From Warburgia ugandensis (taxonomy: Eukaryota > Streptophyta > Magnoliopsida > Canellales > Canellaceae), in the NCBI GenBank assembly GCA_035236585.1, contig CP141128.1, forward strand, positions 33,958,684 to 34,022,683: 64,000 nucleotides of DNA, written 5' to 3'. This document shows, piece after piece, positions 60,318 through 64,000 of this stretch. The notes below the pieces were generated by a model. The model did not search any database. It was not told where the DNA came from and worked only from the letters and a program-made list of their open reading frames with translations. The translations under genes and the position numbers were made by a program. How positions within the stretch are numbered: the first letter of the stretch is position 1; every line of letters starts with the position of its first letter.

Positions 60318-62764
60318 TGTTAAGTGTTTAATTTTGGCTAAAAGACCCTTAGTTTAGCATTCAATTAGACCATCTAACCATTCAAAAGTGCAAATTTTAG
60401 CTTGATTTTAAATTTAGCTCAAATTGACCATCCAAACCTTAATTTCTCAAAATTAACAGTTAGATGATCATTAGAGTTTATTAGATGATTAATGTGTAGT
60501 TTAGATGATTTAAATTTAGTCTTTTATATTGCAGATTAACTATAAGAGGCATGGATGGCTATGGATCAATGTTACAGATTATCCCTCAAGGATCAACGAT
60601 GCAGATTAGTGAAGAGCAAGAAGGTTTCCTAATAGAAGAGGATTCCTAATTGTAAGAGTCCTAATTGAAAGAGATGGTAAGAAGAGGAGTTTGTTAGAGT
60701 AAAATAAGGAAGGGAAAACTATTATAAAAAGGAGAACTGTGGAGGTGGAGGGGAGGGTTTTTTTTTGGAGTAGTTTTACTTTCCTTTGTTGCTTGCCATT
60801 CTAAGTCTTCCATTTTTTTGCTTTCATCCTGACATTTTCTCTCTTTACCTTTCACACTTGTTCCCATTCAACACTCCAACCCCAGTCTTTGTTTCCATCA
60901 CACAAGCCACCTTTCCATTTTTTTTATGTCCTAGATCCATTCAACCTAGAATAGCCATCTCCACCCATCCTTTTTCATTGCCATACTTGGTTTCCAACAG
61001 GAAACTGAGTTCTACTTTAACTGCACCTCCCTCTCTCAACTTTCCCTTTCTCTGTCTCTATCTTTATCGCATAACTGCACCACTTTCATTTCCAAGTTTT
61101 TCACTGCCGAGGCTCCCGTGCTTCCCATCGTCTTCACCAGACCTGAAAATTCTGCCCAGTCCGGTCCATCCAGCACTGTCGGATTTTTTTCACTCTGCCA
61201 CCTTATCTCACGTTCCTAGCACACTTCTCATCCTTTCCAACACTATCTCTACTTCACCTTCATCATAGCACCACCCTAGTTCCTCCTCCCCTCAATCTCC
61301 ATCTCTTTTTTCTCTCCCTATCACACACCTAGCTTGTTCACCCTCTCATTTCTGAGTTTTGTCCACCGCACTTTCCATCAACTAGTTTCCCAACCCAAAT
61401 ATGCAAGTTAGTTCCCCTTCTACTAGCATCACTGTTCCGAACCATCCCGTTCTTCCCCGTTTCCATAGGCCAGGTGTCATCTATTCCCTTCCAACTCTAC
61501 TCCCATCAAGCATCCACCCTTCTCCCTAATTCTCTTCCTGTTGGCACCAGATGATGCCCTTCCTAGGCATCATTTTTTTTTACCGTACGAGCCCACTATG
61601 GATGGAACCAGATGTGTGACACCAACCTCTTCACCGGCCTCCGTCTAGCTCACCCCGGAAAGCATGAAACCAGCCTGCCTCTGGCGGTCCTACACAGATA
61701 GGACAAACTCTCCTCATCTTCCCGGTCATGCAAAGCTTTCCAAAACCTGGCGATGTCGTCTACCCCTACTTCTCCACCACTGCATAGCGGTAGAAGTTGG
61801 CTTGATCATATTTGGACAACCCCCAGCACAACCTGTCTAATGGGACGGCCCATCCTTAGAAAAGGTGTCATTCTCCACATGCCTAGACGTCTACAAATTT
61901 CACCAGTGATCTCCTCCGGCTCCATCTCCTTCTCCGCCGGCTTTCAACACCCACCTAATCTAGACGGAACTCAAGCCAGCATCACCGGCATCTCCATCTT
62001 CTCCCACCAGAAAACCCTCCTTTACGGGAGTTTAATATTTTTGGAAAAATTCCACTTTTGCCTATGCAGAATAATTGAAATTACATTTGATGCCCTAAGA
62101 CTGTTATTATTCCAATTTATCTTATTCTTGTTTTGAGTAATCCATGTTTTGTGTTATTTCATTACTGTTTACTTTAATTAACGGTTCTAGGTTAATGATG
62201 GAAAATCTTTGATTTCTTGTTTATTTAATTCTGAATTTCAATTAAATTTTTTGGCATGTTTTTAGGATCGTTTCTAGTGTAATTAATGTTCTTGATCTTT
62301 ATTTTGGATTCTGAGAATAGATCTAAGCCGTTGAATCTTAATTTCACTAATTTGATTAGATCTCTAAATATTTGAAGAATCTGACAAATTCATCCGTCAG
62401 ATCACTAATCTAAGGCATATTGAATATAGTTATGGAGTCAATCAAGGTTTTTCATGCCAGAGGTGAGGAATTTGAATAGTAATAAAGCTAGGAAATTAGT
62501 TTTTCTTAATTTCTTCTAGTTTTAGTTTTAATTAGGATTTTATTGTTTCTTTTTATGTTATTCTTGAAATTAAACTTCTGAAATTTCATTGGCAAGCTAA
62601 ATCTAAAGTTTGAATTTTTTTCTATTAATTTTTGTCAATTAAATTTGAATTCTAAATAATTAAATTTTATTAAAAACTCTAAAATTCTAAAGCGAGTCCC
62701 TTTGGGATCGACCCATATGTGCATAGCTATACTACGATAGCCCTTGCACTTGCGAAAAACATCA
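60318..62764 (+). mobile_element. 3' LTR of the Athila/Tat-like element
   Basis: Collinear with 53362-55783 over its full length. A clear TATAAAAAGG at 60723 corresponds to CATAAAAAGG in the 5' LTR. Open frames at 60786-61268 and 61753-62136 lie in the C/T-rich part and are disrupted in the 5' LTR. Confidence 0.92.
60723..60732 (+). promoter_or_regulatory. Possible LTR TATA box
   Basis: TATAAAAAGG, followed by GAGAACTGTGGAGG; the 5' LTR has CATAAAAAGG at the same place. An alternative is TATAAAAGG at 53585 (TATAAGAGG in the 3' LTR). Confidence 0.45.
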
Positions 62765-62815
62765 ACGTCCTAAGGAAAAATGTAAAACTAATGTCTTTGG
62801 AAGTTCCTATGAATG
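62765..62815 (+). repeat. Satellite scrap, continuation of block 7
   Basis: GTCCTAAGGAAAAATGTAAA then TCTTTGGAAGTTCCTATG-like sequence: the second half of the monomer split by the 9.4-kb element. Confidence 0.87.
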
Positions 62816-64000
62816 GACTATGAACTTCCAGACTCAATTTAGGAGTCATATGAACTCCAAATTGAGATCAGAAAGAAGTTATGGAAAGCTTACAACCTCT
62901 AGTTTCTTATGAAATGATAAAATGGAGAAAATATCTTATACTTTCTGTATTTAGGAAATAAGTTTCCAATTTCCAAGATCTGAGGTGATTAGATCTTGAA
63001 AATCTATTTTAATAATGATATACTATTGAAATAAAGTGATATCTATAGTTTATTTGGACATATTTGAGATATATTAAGGGATCTACCCGTTATGGTGGAA
63101 AAACCCCAAAAATACAAAGGGACCCACTTAATCAATGAGATCAAGTGAGATCAGATCCTTGGGCTGGATTGAATAAATGTTAATATGATGAAATCCAAGG
63201 AGATCATGGATTGAAGATGACAAAAACAAAGAAATATGATCTTTGGACCTTAATGAAGAAAAACCCCTAAATGTAATTAAAACCCTTGATTAAAAGGAAA
63301 AGATCTAAGATCTAATGGTTGGATCATAAGTAATGGTTTCAGAAAATATTAATGTAATTAGTTTCATTTTCTATAAATTGATAGTAGCATTTTAAATGTG
63401 ATTTATGTTATAAAGCATGCTAGTGCAACTTTTAGACTTTAGCATGATATGTGATTAGATTGTTATAATACATTGCTATATTTAATTATCTTAGGGGCAT
63501 GTTAGTGTGATTTTATGCAAGTGTAACTTAGGACCAAGTTAGAATAATTTTATGCCATTGTAACTTAGGACCATGCTAGGATTTCATATAAGATTATACT
63601 ATAGTATGAGATTGTACCTTAGGACCATGTTAGTTTAAATTGAGTTATTAAGGTATATTATTTGAAAATCATGCTAGTGCAATTTTAAGTACCTTGTATT
63701 ATTATCATTAAGTTGTTCAATTATGTAGTTTTATGCTTTGAATTTATAATTCATTTATGGTTAAATTTCATTAGTAGATCTACTTATTATGAGATAAAGA
63801 GCATAAAACACCAAAAATGAAATCTAATAAGAAAGTAGAGTTTCATAACACAAATAAGAGTGGATTATTTTGGACTTAATTAGTAAGGGCTATAGTTAGT
63901 AGGAAAATATAAGGATTATCAAATCCATGGCCCAAACTAGGAGAATAATAAACCCCATGAATGACATTGTAAATGTTCATGGACTTAATTTGAAATTAAT
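62816..64000 (+). mobile_element. Partial LTR, same family as 32.9-36.1 kb, + orientation, runs off the window
   Basis: Matches the reverse complement of about 34990-35990 (AACTCCAAAT(T/C)GAGAT, AGAATAATAAACCCCATGAA, TGACATT(T/G)TAAATGTTCATGG). The first part of the LTR is missing at the satellite junction. It contains three to four ~40-bp repeats at 63480-63640 based on TTAGGACCATG(C/T)TAG. The window ends inside the LTR. Confidence 0.85.

Larger units (their letters stand above)
53362..62764 (+). mobile_element. Complete non-autonomous Athila/Tat-like LTR retrotransposon (9.4 kb)
   Basis: Two full LTRs (53362-55783, 60318-62764), a tRNA-Asp-type primer site, an interior with decayed frames but no RT or integrase motif, conserved Athila/Tat-style 3' motifs and a polypurine tract. 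It sits inside one satellite monomer: 5' flank GGTCGTAAGT and 3' flank (A)CGTCCTAAGG together rebuild the satellite phrase GGGAAGTCCTAAGG, so AAGT/ACGT is probably a decayed target duplication. By eye the LTRs differ at roughly one base in ten in sampled stretches. This is the most complete mobile element in the window. Confidence 0.9.

Noticed and set aside
60786..61268. 160-codon open frame in the Athila/Tat-like 3' LTR
   Set aside because: Ser/Pro/Leu-rich translation of a C/T-rich stretch; the 5' LTR copy at 53830-54310 is interrupted.

Overview
This is plant nuclear, non-genic DNA, probably pericentromeric or other heterochromatin. It is AT-rich. I found no intact host gene, rRNA gene, CRISPR array or bacterial-style operon. 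Almost everything falls into two classes: (1) an old, degenerate tandem satellite and (2) LTR retrotransposons, mostly Ty3/gypsy, nested in it and in each other. Plant origin is shown by Ty3/gypsy elements with a tRNA-iMet-type primer site, an Athila/Tat-type element with a tRNA-Asp-type primer site and its conserved GGGAGGCAACCCAA 3' motif, TRIM elements, and a chloroplast-type trnM fragment. The species cannot be named from the sequence.

Satellite. The monomer is about 160 bp. By eye it resolves into four 40-bp subunits, each anchored on a (GG)CACAATGTC-like core. Monomers are ordered into higher-order blocks; 1-3766 repeats from 3767 with matching diagnostic variants about 3.76 kb apart. 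Arrays lie on the + strand at 1-18.15 kb, on the - strand at 24.8-38.2 kb, and on + again at 49.9-53.4 kb plus a scrap at 62.8 kb. Several blocks are collinear copies of one another in direct and inverted orientation, so the locus has undergone segmental duplication and inversion.

Insertions from left to right: unassigned 0.4-kb insert (5.77-6.17); minus-strand gypsy element with 3' LTR, polypurine tract and decayed PR-RT (6.56-10.0); organellar-like insert carrying half a chloroplast-type trnM (10.02-10.30) inside an LTR remnant; two TRIM elements in opposite orientations (10.94-12.21); an internally deleted gypsy element with an integrase tail (15.0-17.5); a decayed gypsy gag-PR-RT (18.15-21.62) cut by a partial LTR of another gypsy family (21.62-23.64); a 2.3-kb solo LTR with GATG target duplication (28.64-30.97) and partial copies of it at 10.0, 23.6 and 48.8 kb; a minus-strand solo-like LTR (32.94-36.12); a 9.4-kb element with about 3-kb LTRs (38.20-47.58); minus-strand RNase H-integrase remains (47.58-48.74); a complete 9.4-kb non-autonomous Athila/Tat-like element (53.36-62.76); and an LTR running off the right edge (62.82-64.0).

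No gene here is likely to make a working protein: every recognisable gag/pol segment carries stops or frameshifts. The value of the window is structural: the 40 > 160 > ~3,765-bp repeat hierarchy, transposon insertions that date the array rearrangements, and a perfect 43-bp fold-back in the satellite. All similarity statements are by-eye comparison within the window and knowledge of the families; no alignment or database search was run.
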